Positions 46,157-53,483 of a stretch of 64,000 nt of DNA are shown here, one piece after another (the first letter of the stretch is position 1; each line of letters opens with the position of its first letter). The notes beneath the pieces were generated by a model, which had not been told where the DNA came from, searched no databases, and worked only from the letters and a program-made list of their open reading frames with translations. Position numbers and translations under genes: made by a program. This DNA comes from JAKSSM01 sp045629065 (GTDB lineage Bacteria > Bacillota > Clostridia > Peptostreptococcales > Anaerovoracaceae), in the NCBI GenBank assembly GCA_045629065.1, contig JAZQQK010000034.1:62001-126000 (forward strand). Reading direction: 5' to 3'.

Positions 46157-46628
46157 TGATGCAGTCCCTAAAATCATACTTGTATTTGTTAATATTCAAA
46201 CTTTCCATTCTAGAAAGTACAAGTGCTTCAGCTAATGTAACAGTGCTTTCTTCTCCACTAGCCAAATCTGTAACATAAACCTTGCTATCTATTGCATAGA
46301 ATTTTCTAAAACTATCAAGAACATCAGCTACTTGAATTAGTCTAGCATCTTCTTCTAAATCTTCTCTTAAATCCTGTAAATTACGCTTGAAATCTTCAAG
46401 TAAAACATATACATCCGTCTCACCATCAGGAATATGGTCTGAAATCTCGTCAAAATACTCATCACAAAGTCCAGATAAAGTATCAAGATCAACCTCTTTA
46501 ACTAATTCACAGATTAGTTCATACGGGATTTCTTCATCATATTCAACTAAAGCGGCGAAGTTTTCAAAATACTGAAAATCTTCAGGTGTTTCTATATCCA
46601 AAAGTTCGTATAATTTTTCCTTGTCCAC
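46149..46628 (-). CDS. Acidic protein of unknown function
   Basis: I do not recognise this 159-residue protein. It is strongly acidic (many Asp and Glu, few basic residues), has no membrane segment or signal peptide, and no cysteine/histidine metal motif; it looks soluble and mainly helical, with a short basic end. The start is GTG at 46626-46628 with GAGG upstream. It overlaps murI, suggesting coordinated expression with peptidoglycan precursor synthesis, and is divergent from pepF. Confidence 0.7.
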   Translation of the reverse strand: MDKEKLYELLDIETPEDFQYFENFAALVEYDEEIPYELICELVKEVDLDTLSGLCDEYFDEISDHIPDGETDVYVLLEDFKRNLQDLREDLEEDARLIQVADVLDSFRKFYAIDSKVYVTDLASGEESTVTLAEALVLSRMESLNINKYKYDFRDCING

Positions 46629-46648
46629 TTTTTTAACCTCTTTATATG

Positions 46649-46657
46649 TGTTATAAT
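46649..46657 (+). promoter_or_regulatory. Extended -10 promoter of pepF
   Basis: TGTTATAAT (TG at 46649-46650, TATAAT at 46652-46657) lies about 45 bases upstream of the pepF start. The -35 region (46629-46634) is only T-rich. Confidence 0.55.
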
Positions 46658-46703
46658 TTCATTCAGTATATCACATTAGAGTTTAAAACTCAACGGAGGA
46701 CGT

Positions 46704-48503
46704 ATGGCAGATAAAAAAATTAAACAACGTAGCGAAATCGCTAATGAATATAAATGGAAAATCGAGGATATGTATCCAGATGAAAACCAATGGGAAAAAG
46801 ATCTTAATTGGTGCTTAAAAGAATCTGAGGCATTCCTAAATTACCAAGGACATGTAACTGAATCAGCAGACAAGCTATTTGAAGTTATAGACAAGCTCTA
46901 TTCTATTTTTCGCAAATTAGAGCATGCTTTAGTATATGCTCACATGAAAAAAGACGAAGATAATAGAGTCACAAAATATATCGGCATGGACGATAAAGCA
47001 GGAATGATAACTGCAAAGATTTCTGCAAATGTGTCTTTCTTTAATCCTGAGCTATTAAAGGCCGAAGAGTCCACTATTCTCGGTTATATTGAAGAGAACC
47101 CTAATCTTAAAACATACGAGTTCATGTTAAAAGATGCTTTGAGAGAAAAGGCTCATGTATTATCAAAGGAAGAAGAAAATATCCTTGCGCAGATTAGCGA
47201 AGTTACAGATGCACCTCATGACATTTTCACAATGTTAAATAATGCTGAGATGAAGTTTGGTACTATCGTTGATGAAGATGGAGATAATGTAGAACTTACT
47301 CATGGTAATTATATTGAATTCATGAAGTCTCATAATCGTGATGTAAGAAAAGCAGCATACACGAATATGTATAAAACTTATGAATCATTGATTAATACGA
47401 TTAGCACAGCATATAATTACAATGTAAAAACTACATCTATATATGCAAGATTGAGAAAGTACGATTCTGCAAGACAATCTGCCCTTTCAGGTGGCAATAT
47501 TCCAGAAAGTGTTTACGATAATCTTGTTAGTGTAGTTAATGAATATCTACCTGTAATGCACAGATACACTGAACTCAGAAAAAGAGTATTAGGTGTCCAA
47601 GAGCTTAAAATGTACGATGTTTACGTACCTCTTGTAAAATTACCAAAGCGTGAATATAGCTATGAAGAAGCTCTCAAAATAGCAAAGCAAGGTCTTTCCG
47701 TTCTAGGAGATGAATATCTAGAACAATTTGAAAAAGGTACTAAAGATGGTTGGATTGATGTTTATGAAAACGAAGGCAAGACTTCAGGCGCCTACAGTTT
47801 TGGATCATATGATTCCAAACCATATGTATTATTAAATTTTAGTTCCTCATTGAATGATATCTTTACAATTGTTCATGAAATGGGACATTCAATGCATTCT
47901 TACTATACTCGTAAAACTCAACCATTCTGCTATGGAGACCACTCTATCTTTACAGCTGAAGTAGCTTCAACAGTAAATGAATCAATTTTGATGAAATATT
48001 TATTATCCACAGAAACAGACCCTGAGATGAAGAAGTATTTGATAAATTACTACATTGAGGAGTTCAGAACTACTCTATTTAGACAAACAATGTTTGCTGA
48101 ATTTGAGCATCTTACTCATAGACAAGTTGAAAAAGGCGGAGTTCTAACATCTGAATGGATGTGTGATGAATACTATAAACTCAATAAAAAATATTTTGGA
48201 CCTGCACTAGCAGAAGATGAATACATAAAATATGAATGGGCTCGCATCCCACACTTCTACCGCGATTTCTATGTATATCAATACGCTACGGGATATTCTG
48301 CAGCTACAGCAATTTCAAAGAAAATTATTGAGGAAGGCACTCAAGCAAGAGATAACTACATTGAGTTCTTAAAGAGTGGCTCATCTAACTACCCTGTTGA
48401 ACTATTAAAAATTGCCGGCGTAGATATGTCTAGCCCAGAACCAATTAGACTCGCTATGGAGACATTTAAATCACTGGTTGAAGAACTAGAAAAATTATTG
48501 TAA
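46704..48503 (+). CDS. pepF: Oligoendopeptidase F
   Basis: This M3B zinc peptidase of 599 residues degrades oligopeptides in the cytoplasm. The zinc motif H-E-M-G-H (T-I-V-H-E-M-G-H-S-M-H-S) lies near residue 390 and the third ligand region follows with F-T-A-E-V-A-S-T-V-N-E. Size and motifs match PepF. GGAGGA precedes the ATG. It heads a plus-strand unit with nadK and rluD. Confidence 0.95.
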   Translation: MADKKIKQRSEIANEYKWKIEDMYPDENQWEKDLNWCLKESEAFLNYQGHVTESADKLFEVIDKLYSIFRKLEHALVYAHMKKDEDNRVTKYIGMDDKAGMITAKISANVSFFNPELLKAEESTILGYIEENPNLKTYEFMLKDALREKAHVLSKEEENILAQISEVTDAPHDIFTMLNNAEMKFGTIVDEDGDNVELTHGNYIEFMKSHNRDVRKAAYTNMYKTYESLINTISTAYNYNVKTTSIYARLRKYDSARQSALSGGNIPESVYDNLVSVVNEYLPVMHRYTELRKRVLGVQELKMYDVYVPLVKLPKREYSYEEALKIAKQGLSVLGDEYLEQFEKGTKDGWIDVYENEGKTSGAYSFGSYDSKPYVLLNFSSSLNDIFTIVHEMGHSMHSYYTRKTQPFCYGDHSIFTAEVASTVNESILMKYLLSTETDPEMKKYLINYYIEEFRTTLFRQTMFAEFEHLTHRQVEKGGVLTSEWMCDEYYKLNKKYFGPALAEDEYIKYEWARIPHFYRDFYVYQYATGYSAATAISKKIIEEGTQARDNYIEFLKSGSSNYPVELLKIAGVDMSSPEPIRLAMETFKSLVEELEKLL

Positions 48504-48515
48504 AATCATATTGAT

Positions 48516-49310
48516 ATGAATAAAGTTTTTATTTACACAAATGGTACTAAGGTATCAGATGAAATCAAAAGTAAACTCATCAATAAATTAAATGACCAAG
48601 GCTTCGAAATTACTGATTCGATTAGTCAGGATTTAGATTTGATATTTTGCATCGGTGGCGATGGCGCTTTGCTTACCTTAATGCAAAGGCATCAGTTCCC
48701 TACTAAGCCAATTTGTGGAGTAAACTCAGGTCATTTAGGTTTTTTCCAGGACTTCGTACCTGAAAATATCGATGCTTTCCTTAACGCATTCAAAAATGGT
48801 GAGTATACAACACTTGCTTATAACATCGTTAAGGCAACTGTAATCACTAAAACCAAGACATTTGAGCACAGGGCCCTAAATGAATTTGCCGTTAAGAGTC
48901 TTGTCCCTCACCCACTACACCTTGGAATTTCTATTAACAATTCATTTATAGAGAATTTCTCCGGTGACGGCATTTGCGTCGCTTCGCCAGCAGGATCTAC
49001 TGGATATAATTATTCTCTTGGAGGAAGCATTGTAGATCCTAGACTTAATTTACTCCAAGTAACGCCTATTTCTCCAATGAACAGCGTGGCTTTTAGATCG
49101 CTTACTTCTAGCATACTTCTCCCTGCAAAAGATAAGCTCATCATTGTTCCAGATGAACTTAGTAAAAATCTTGTTCTACAGTATGACGGACAAGAAATTA
49201 AATATGAAGAAGTAGAAAAAATAATATTCAATATTTCAAATAGAAAGATTAACCTCGTAAGACTAAACGAATCAAAGTTTTGGGAAGTAGTTAAGGACAA
49301 ATTCTTATAA
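48516..49310 (+). CDS. nadK: NAD kinase
   Basis: NadK makes NADP from NAD. The 264-residue protein has the G-G-D-G motif (C-I-G-G-D-G-A-L-L) near residue 45, V-N-S-G-H-L-G-F-F, and the S-P-A-G-S-T-G-Y-N-Y-S-L-G-G segment. The start lies 12 bases after pepF without a clear ribosome site. The stop overlaps the next ATG (TAATG). Confidence 0.95.
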   Translation: MNKVFIYTNGTKVSDEIKSKLINKLNDQGFEITDSISQDLDLIFCIGGDGALLTLMQRHQFPTKPICGVNSGHLGFFQDFVPENIDAFLNAFKNGEYTTLAYNIVKATVITKTKTFEHRALNEFAVKSLVPHPLHLGISINNSFIENFSGDGICVASPAGSTGYNYSLGGSIVDPRLNLLQVTPISPMNSVAFRSLTSSILLPAKDKLIIVPDELSKNLVLQYDGQEIKYEEVEKIIFNISNRKINLVRLNESKFWEVVKDKFL

Positions 49311-50302
49311 TGGCTGAATTTAAGTACATTGTTACAACTGAAGAGCAAAACGTAGAATTAAAGCAAATTGTGAGAACACATTTTGCTTTTTCTTCGCGCT
49401 TAATGTCAAAGCTTAAGGCACAAGGCTTAATCAGAGTTAATGGCCAAGTTTCGCCTGGATGGATTAAGTTAGATGCTGGCGATATCGTTACAATTGATAT
49501 GCCTGACGAGACAAGTGAATTTCCGCCTGAAGATATACCAATTGATGTAGTTTTTGAGGATGATGATATCTTAGTCATCAATAAGCAACCTGGATATGTA
49601 GTACATCCTACAAAAGGAAAACCTTATCACACAATAGCTAATGGCATTATGAAAAAGATGCTTGATGAAGGCAAATCATATAAAATTAGATTCGTAAATC
49701 GATTAGATATGAATACTTCGGGCTTACTAATTGTTGCTAAAAATAGCCATGCTCAAGATAATCTTGAAAAGCAAATGCAAGCTGACTTGGTTCAAAAAAA
49801 GTATATTGCCTTGGTGGATGGCGTGTTTAATAAAAAAGATGGAACAATCGACGCCCCAATCGGTCGTCCTGATATGAATGAGGTTGAAAGATGGATTTTG
49901 CCTGTTGAAAAAGGAGGTTTCCCTTCCATTACTCATTATCATGTGCTTGAAGATTATAAAGAATTTAGTTTAGTAGAACTAAGACTTGAAACAGGTCGTA
50001 CTCACCAAATCAGAGTACACATGGCTTCTATTGGACATCCTGTAGTTGGAGATCATTTGTATTGTAATGGTGATCCATTCGAGTATCGAAGAATCCATGG
50101 TGATAATCGCCCACCTCTTGACGGAACAAAAGGTCCACGCGACACTAACCCTGAGAAAGTATCAGACTTAATAGACCGCCAAGCATTACACGCATACTCG
50201 TTAGACTTCACGCACCCTATCTTAGGCGCACACATGCACCTCGAAGCAAAATTGCCCGAAGATATATCGAAAGCAATTCAAAAAATTAAAAAGACACTTT
50301 AG
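49310..50302 (+). CDS. RluA/RluD family pseudouridine synthase
   Basis: The 330-residue protein has an N-terminal S4 RNA-binding domain (about 12-80) and an RluA-type catalytic domain. The latter contains V-N-R-L-D-M-N-T-S-G-L-L with the catalytic aspartate near residue 133 and the later G-R-T-H-Q-I-R-V-H-M. RluD relatives modify 23S rRNA helix 69, but family members vary in target, so I give no symbol. The stop codon lies inside the 5' arm of the structured terminator that follows. Confidence 0.92.
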   Translation: MAEFKYIVTTEEQNVELKQIVRTHFAFSSRLMSKLKAQGLIRVNGQVSPGWIKLDAGDIVTIDMPDETSEFPPEDIPIDVVFEDDDILVINKQPGYVVHPTKGKPYHTIANGIMKKMLDEGKSYKIRFVNRLDMNTSGLLIVAKNSHAQDNLEKQMQADLVQKKYIALVDGVFNKKDGTIDAPIGRPDMNEVERWILPVEKGGFPSITHYHVLEDYKEFSLVELRLETGRTHQIRVHMASIGHPVVGDHLYCNGDPFEYRRIHGDNRPPLDGTKGPRDTNPEKVSDLIDRQALHAYSLDFTHPILGAHMHLEAKLPEDISKAIQKIKKTL

Positions 50303-50392
50303 TATTCCGGCGTTTCCGCAGCAACCATTTGTAGGAAGCGAAGCTTCCAACCTCTGTCGCGAGGACTAGCAAGGAGTACTAAAGTGTCTTTT
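50289..50392. terminator. Long shared bidirectional terminator with a structured 64-base insert
   Basis: Two 20-base arms (50289-50308 and 50373-50392) pair completely, with one G-U on the plus strand. The right arm ends in TTTT followed by ATTATACT, and on the minus strand the left arm ends in TTTT, so it can stop both rluD and the convergent MurE-like gene. The 64 bases between the arms are not a simple loop: they contain two further hairpins, GGAAGC/GCTTCC at 50334-50348 and CCTC/GAGG at 50351-50364. No open frame is present. Confidence 0.75.
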
Positions 50393-50398
50393 ATTATA

Positions 50399-51907
50399 CT
50401 ATTGATGTGCTTCGATATAGCTTTGAACGATTTCTGCGTCAGTCATCTCTTCGTATAGAATCGTGCCGCGCTTTTGATAAGCATCAGGACCGTTACCCAT
50501 AACGATGAGTACCCAACCAGGCTCAATGATTTCACAAGCTTTTAAAATAGCTTCTTTACGGTTCTCAATTACGCCGTAAATCTTTTCATCGTCAATCCAT
50601 TCAGCAATCTGTGCGCAAATATCAGCGACCTTTTCAGTTGCTGGATCATGTTCTGTTAAGATAACCTTGGACGCATATTTATTTGCGATTGTTCCAAGGT
50701 CTTTTCTTCTATTGAATGCCTTGTCACCAGAAGCTCCAAATACCATCATAATCTTTCTATCTGGATATAACTGACGAATATTAGTCATAAATGTTTCACC
50801 AGAAAGTGTGTTGTGAGCAGCGTCGACTACTGCTTCAACATCCTTGTCTTTAAATTCAAAGACTTCCATTCTGCCTGCAACATGTGCATGTGCTAAACCA
50901 GCTTTAACATTTTCAAAAGGAATATCGAGTGCCCTAGCGATTGAAATAGCACATAGTGCGTTAACTGTGTTATAGAAACCACCGATAGCAACTTCAATAT
51001 CTTCAACTTTTCCTTCGCATTTAAGCTTGAATGAGAGCTTTTTAGGAGTTGATACTACATCATATCCGTAATAATCAGCACCTTCTACCCTACCGTATGT
51101 ATAAACCTTTTTGCATCCCTTTTTAGCGGCTTCTAATACTTGTGATCTGTAAGGCTCATCTAGTTCGAGGTTGACACATCCAATCTCTGATTGTTGGAAA
51201 ATAATAAGTTTTGAAGCAAAATAATCTTCAATTGTTGGGTGCTCCCATTCATGAATGTGATCACGTCCAAATGTAATAAATGCACCAACCTTATATTTCA
51301 AAGCTTGAGTTCTCTTGTACTTCAATGCTTGAGAAGAAGTTTCCATTACATGATATTTCAAGCCTGATTCTGCACAACTTGCAAGTATCTCGTGAAGTTC
51401 AAGCGTCTCTGGCGTTGTCATCTTTCTCGCAAGTACTTTTTCCTTACCATCGAAATTATAGATGCCAGAGCAAAAGCCAGCCTCTGGTAGGCCATTCTTT
51501 GCGCAATAATCATCAATAATTGCTTTTACGAATGTTGCTGTTGTTGACTTGCCTTTAGTGCCTGTGATACCAACCATTTGGAGCTTTTCATTCCAGATTT
51601 CATCCCAGAAGAAACTTCCAATATCAGTTAAGGCTTCACGCATATCATTGATAACTATATAAGGTTTAGTGTTATCAATTACAGTTTCAGCAACATAGCA
51701 AAATGCACCATTATCAAATGCTTCTTGAAGGTATTCTGTATGGAACTTCCTACCCTTAGCTACGAACATAGTTCCTGGCTTAATATTTTTAGAATTGTAT
51801 GAAATGTATTCTACCTGATTTTCTCCGGCTTTCATGAGATTAGATTCTACAACTAATCCTTTAACCGTCAACATTTTAAGAAAATCGCCGAATGTTTTTT
51901 TAGCCAT
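50399..51907 (-). CDS. MurE-like Mur ligase (UDP-MurNAc tripeptide synthetase family)
   Basis: The 502-residue protein has the three-domain Mur ligase layout: an N-terminal UDP-binding domain, the ATP-binding P-loop G-I-T-G-T-K-G-K-S-T-T-A-T-F near residue 117, and a C-terminal amino-acid domain with G-R-M-E-V and F-G-A-S-G-D-K. MurE enzymes for diaminopimelate carry D-N-P-R at the substrate site; here the equivalent position reads E-H-D-P-A, so meso-DAP is unlikely by sequence. It stands apart from other mur genes and may be a second, specialised ligase or a lysine/other-specific MurE. It shares a transcript with the DUF975 gene eight bases upstream. Confidence 0.85.
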   Translation of the reverse strand: MAKKTFGDFLKMLTVKGLVVESNLMKAGENQVEYISYNSKNIKPGTMFVAKGRKFHTEYLQEAFDNGAFCYVAETVIDNTKPYIVINDMREALTDIGSFFWDEIWNEKLQMVGITGTKGKSTTATFVKAIIDDYCAKNGLPEAGFCSGIYNFDGKEKVLARKMTTPETLELHEILASCAESGLKYHVMETSSQALKYKRTQALKYKVGAFITFGRDHIHEWEHPTIEDYFASKLIIFQQSEIGCVNLELDEPYRSQVLEAAKKGCKKVYTYGRVEGADYYGYDVVSTPKKLSFKLKCEGKVEDIEVAIGGFYNTVNALCAISIARALDIPFENVKAGLAHAHVAGRMEVFEFKDKDVEAVVDAAHNTLSGETFMTNIRQLYPDRKIMMVFGASGDKAFNRRKDLGTIANKYASKVILTEHDPATEKVADICAQIAEWIDDEKIYGVIENRKEAILKACEIIEPGWVLIVMGNGPDAYQKRGTILYEEMTDAEIVQSYIEAHQ

Positions 51908-51915
51908 AATATCTC

Positions 51916-52686
51916 CTAGTCTTGCTGATTATTAATTGGAACTAATTTTTCTATTGCTAAATCATAGAAAGCAGATGATGCGATCTCTACATATATAAAT
52001 ACAAAGCAAATTGGAATGAATAGAGCCCACTTAACAATAAATGTAATAATATCATTGTCTGGCATAGTGAGGATTCCTGCTCTAATGAATGCTTCAAAGA
52101 AGGATTCAGGAAGAGATGCTAAGAACCACCAACCGATGAATGATAAGTTAAGACCAAAGAATTTCCACTTATTACCCATCATGATTCTGCTGGATTCTTT
52201 GAGACATTGATTAGCTGTAAGTTCTGGATGATCTACCATTACATAATAGGCTTGACTATATCTAAATACTGCAATAATTCCTGGAATTATAAAGAGTAAA
52301 GTCCAAAGGAATACTTTGATCATCATTAAAAGATTAAGCCAAAATGCTTTGCCAAAATGTTCAAATCCTTCAAATAATAATGAACCATCTGGCTTTCTAG
52401 TTCTTAAAAATGTAAGACAAGCAAATGCAAGTCCAAGTTGTAAAGGACCATCTAAGATAAATGCATAAATTCCAGAGCCAAAAGATACATTGGCTTCAAT
52501 GATTTCTCCATTTAAATTAAAGCTTGAATCATAATTAAAGAAATAGTCTAAAACATTGCCAACACCCATTGATAAGATAAGGAAAAGTGCAGCAAGTAAA
52601 GCCATCTTAAACCAGTTTTCTTTTAATGATTGCTTCGCAATTCCACGAATGACTTTGCAACGCTCAGTAACAATATGATTATTCAT
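51916..52686 (-). CDS. DUF975 family membrane protein
   Basis: The 256-residue protein begins with a soluble segment R-G-I-A-K-Q-S-L-K-E-N-W and then has about five or six hydrophobic segments, including F-L-W-T-L-L-F-I-I-P-G-I-I-A-V-F-R-Y-S-Q-A-Y-Y, the DUF975 hallmark. Function of the family is unknown. I chose the ATG at 52684-52686 with AAAGGAG upstream instead of an ATG 21 bases earlier. It is the first gene of a unit with the MurE-like ligase, read from a promoter that overlaps the thiT promoter. Confidence 0.82.
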   Translation of the reverse strand: MNNHIVTERCKVIRGIAKQSLKENWFKMALLAALFLILSMGVGNVLDYFFNYDSSFNLNGEIIEANVSFGSGIYAFILDGPLQLGLAFACLTFLRTRKPDGSLLFEGFEHFGKAFWLNLLMMIKVFLWTLLFIIPGIIAVFRYSQAYYVMVDHPELTANQCLKESSRIMMGNKWKFFGLNLSFIGWWFLASLPESFFEAFIRAGILTMPDNDIITFIVKWALFIPICFVFIYVEIASSAFYDLAIEKLVPINNQQD

Positions 52687-52719
52687 GTCGACTCCTTTGT
52701 TATTCATAATAATACCTAT

Positions 52720-52748
52720 TTGACATTATATGCTTTTTTGACTATAAT
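52720..52748 (+). promoter_or_regulatory. Consensus promoter of the thiT transcript
   Basis: A perfect TTGACA (52720-52725) and perfect TATAAT (52743-52748) are 17 bases apart. The predicted start near 52755 coincides with the beginning of the TPP riboswitch. Confidence 0.85.
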
Positions 52749-52753
52749 TTCAA
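52725..52753 (-). promoter_or_regulatory. Divergent promoter of the DUF975-murE-like unit
   Basis: On the minus strand TTGAAA (52748-52753) and TATAAT (52725-52730) are 17 bases apart. The element occupies almost the same 34 bases as the thiT promoter on the other strand. Confidence 0.7.
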
Positions 52754-52754
52754 G

Positions 52755-52884
52755 TGTGCTAGGGGAGCTTTTGCTGAGATACCCAAATGTTTTGGGAACC
52801 CTCATTACCTGATGCGGTTAATACCGCCGTAGGAAAGCAGCAATACTAAAAATACTGCAGCATCCCCTCCATAAGGAGGTTTTT
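52755..52884 (+). ncRNA. TPP riboswitch (Thi box)
   Basis: The leader contains the conserved thiamine pyrophosphate aptamer elements: GGGG...GCTGAGATACCC near 52762-52783, then ACCCTC, ACCTGATGCGGTTAATACCGCC and GTAGGAAAGC (about 52799-52838). The aptamer ends near 52842. Downstream, CCTCC (52866-52870) can pair with GGAGG (52875-52879), which is the thiT ribosome site, and a T-run follows at 52880-52886. The switch can therefore act by hiding the ribosome site, by a short terminator, or both. Confidence 0.92.
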
Positions 52885-52886
52885 TT

Positions 52887-53423
52887 ATGCAAAAAAATAA
52901 GCGAGAAGATTTAAGGCCTTTAGTGCTTTCCGCACTGCTAATTGGGCTAGCACTTATTGCAAATAATTTATTAAAGTTCCATATGCCATACGGAGGGTCA
53001 ATCACATTATGCAGCATGCTCTTTGTAGGGCTCTGTGGTTACTTTTCAGGGCCTAAATATGGATTCATGTCCGGATTTGCCTTTGGCATACTAAACGCAC
53101 TTATAGGCGGTTTTACGGGCTTACATTGGATGTCATTTATACTAGACTATCTGCTTGCTTACACTGTCTTCGGTGTGACTGGACTATTTAGAAATAAAAA
53201 GTCGGGCTTATATATAGGATATAGTTTAGGAGTATTTGGTCGTTTCATTTGTAGTTGGTTGTCAGGTTGGCTAATATTCGGTTCATATGCACCTGCTGGT
53301 CAGGCCCCATGGCTCTATTCGTTAATTTATAACCTTTCATATATTGGTCCTGAATTTATATTAACACTTATTATACTAGCGGTTCCACCGGTACATAATG
53401 CATTATATAAACTTAATAAATAA
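52887..53423 (+). CDS. thiT: Energy-coupled thiamine transporter ThiT
   Basis: ThiT is the substrate-binding S component of an ECF vitamin transporter. The 178-residue protein has about six membrane segments and the ThiT-type loop G-F-T-G-L-H-W-M-S-F-I-L-D-Y-L-L-A-Y. The TPP riboswitch in its leader supports thiamine as the substrate. The shared EcfA/EcfT energy module is not in the window, as expected for group II ECF systems. AAGGAGG lies seven bases before the ATG. Confidence 0.93.
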   Translation: MQKNKREDLRPLVLSALLIGLALIANNLLKFHMPYGGSITLCSMLFVGLCGYFSGPKYGFMSGFAFGILNALIGGFTGLHWMSFILDYLLAYTVFGVTGLFRNKKSGLYIGYSLGVFGRFICSWLSGWLIFGSYAPAGQAPWLYSLIYNLSYIGPEFILTLIILAVPPVHNALYKLNK

Positions 53424-53429
53424 TTAAAA

Positions 53430-53455
53430 AAGGCTTCCCAGAAATGGGAAGCCTT
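53430..53455. terminator. Bidirectional terminator between thiT and hppA
   Basis: A perfect 10-bp stem (arms 53430-53439 and 53446-53455) with a 6-base loop has a run of six T on the minus-strand exit and a weaker T-rich exit on the plus strand. It serves convergent thiT and hppA. Confidence 0.88.
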
Positions 53456-53483
53456 ATTAATTCTTAATGATTTAAAAGTTAAA

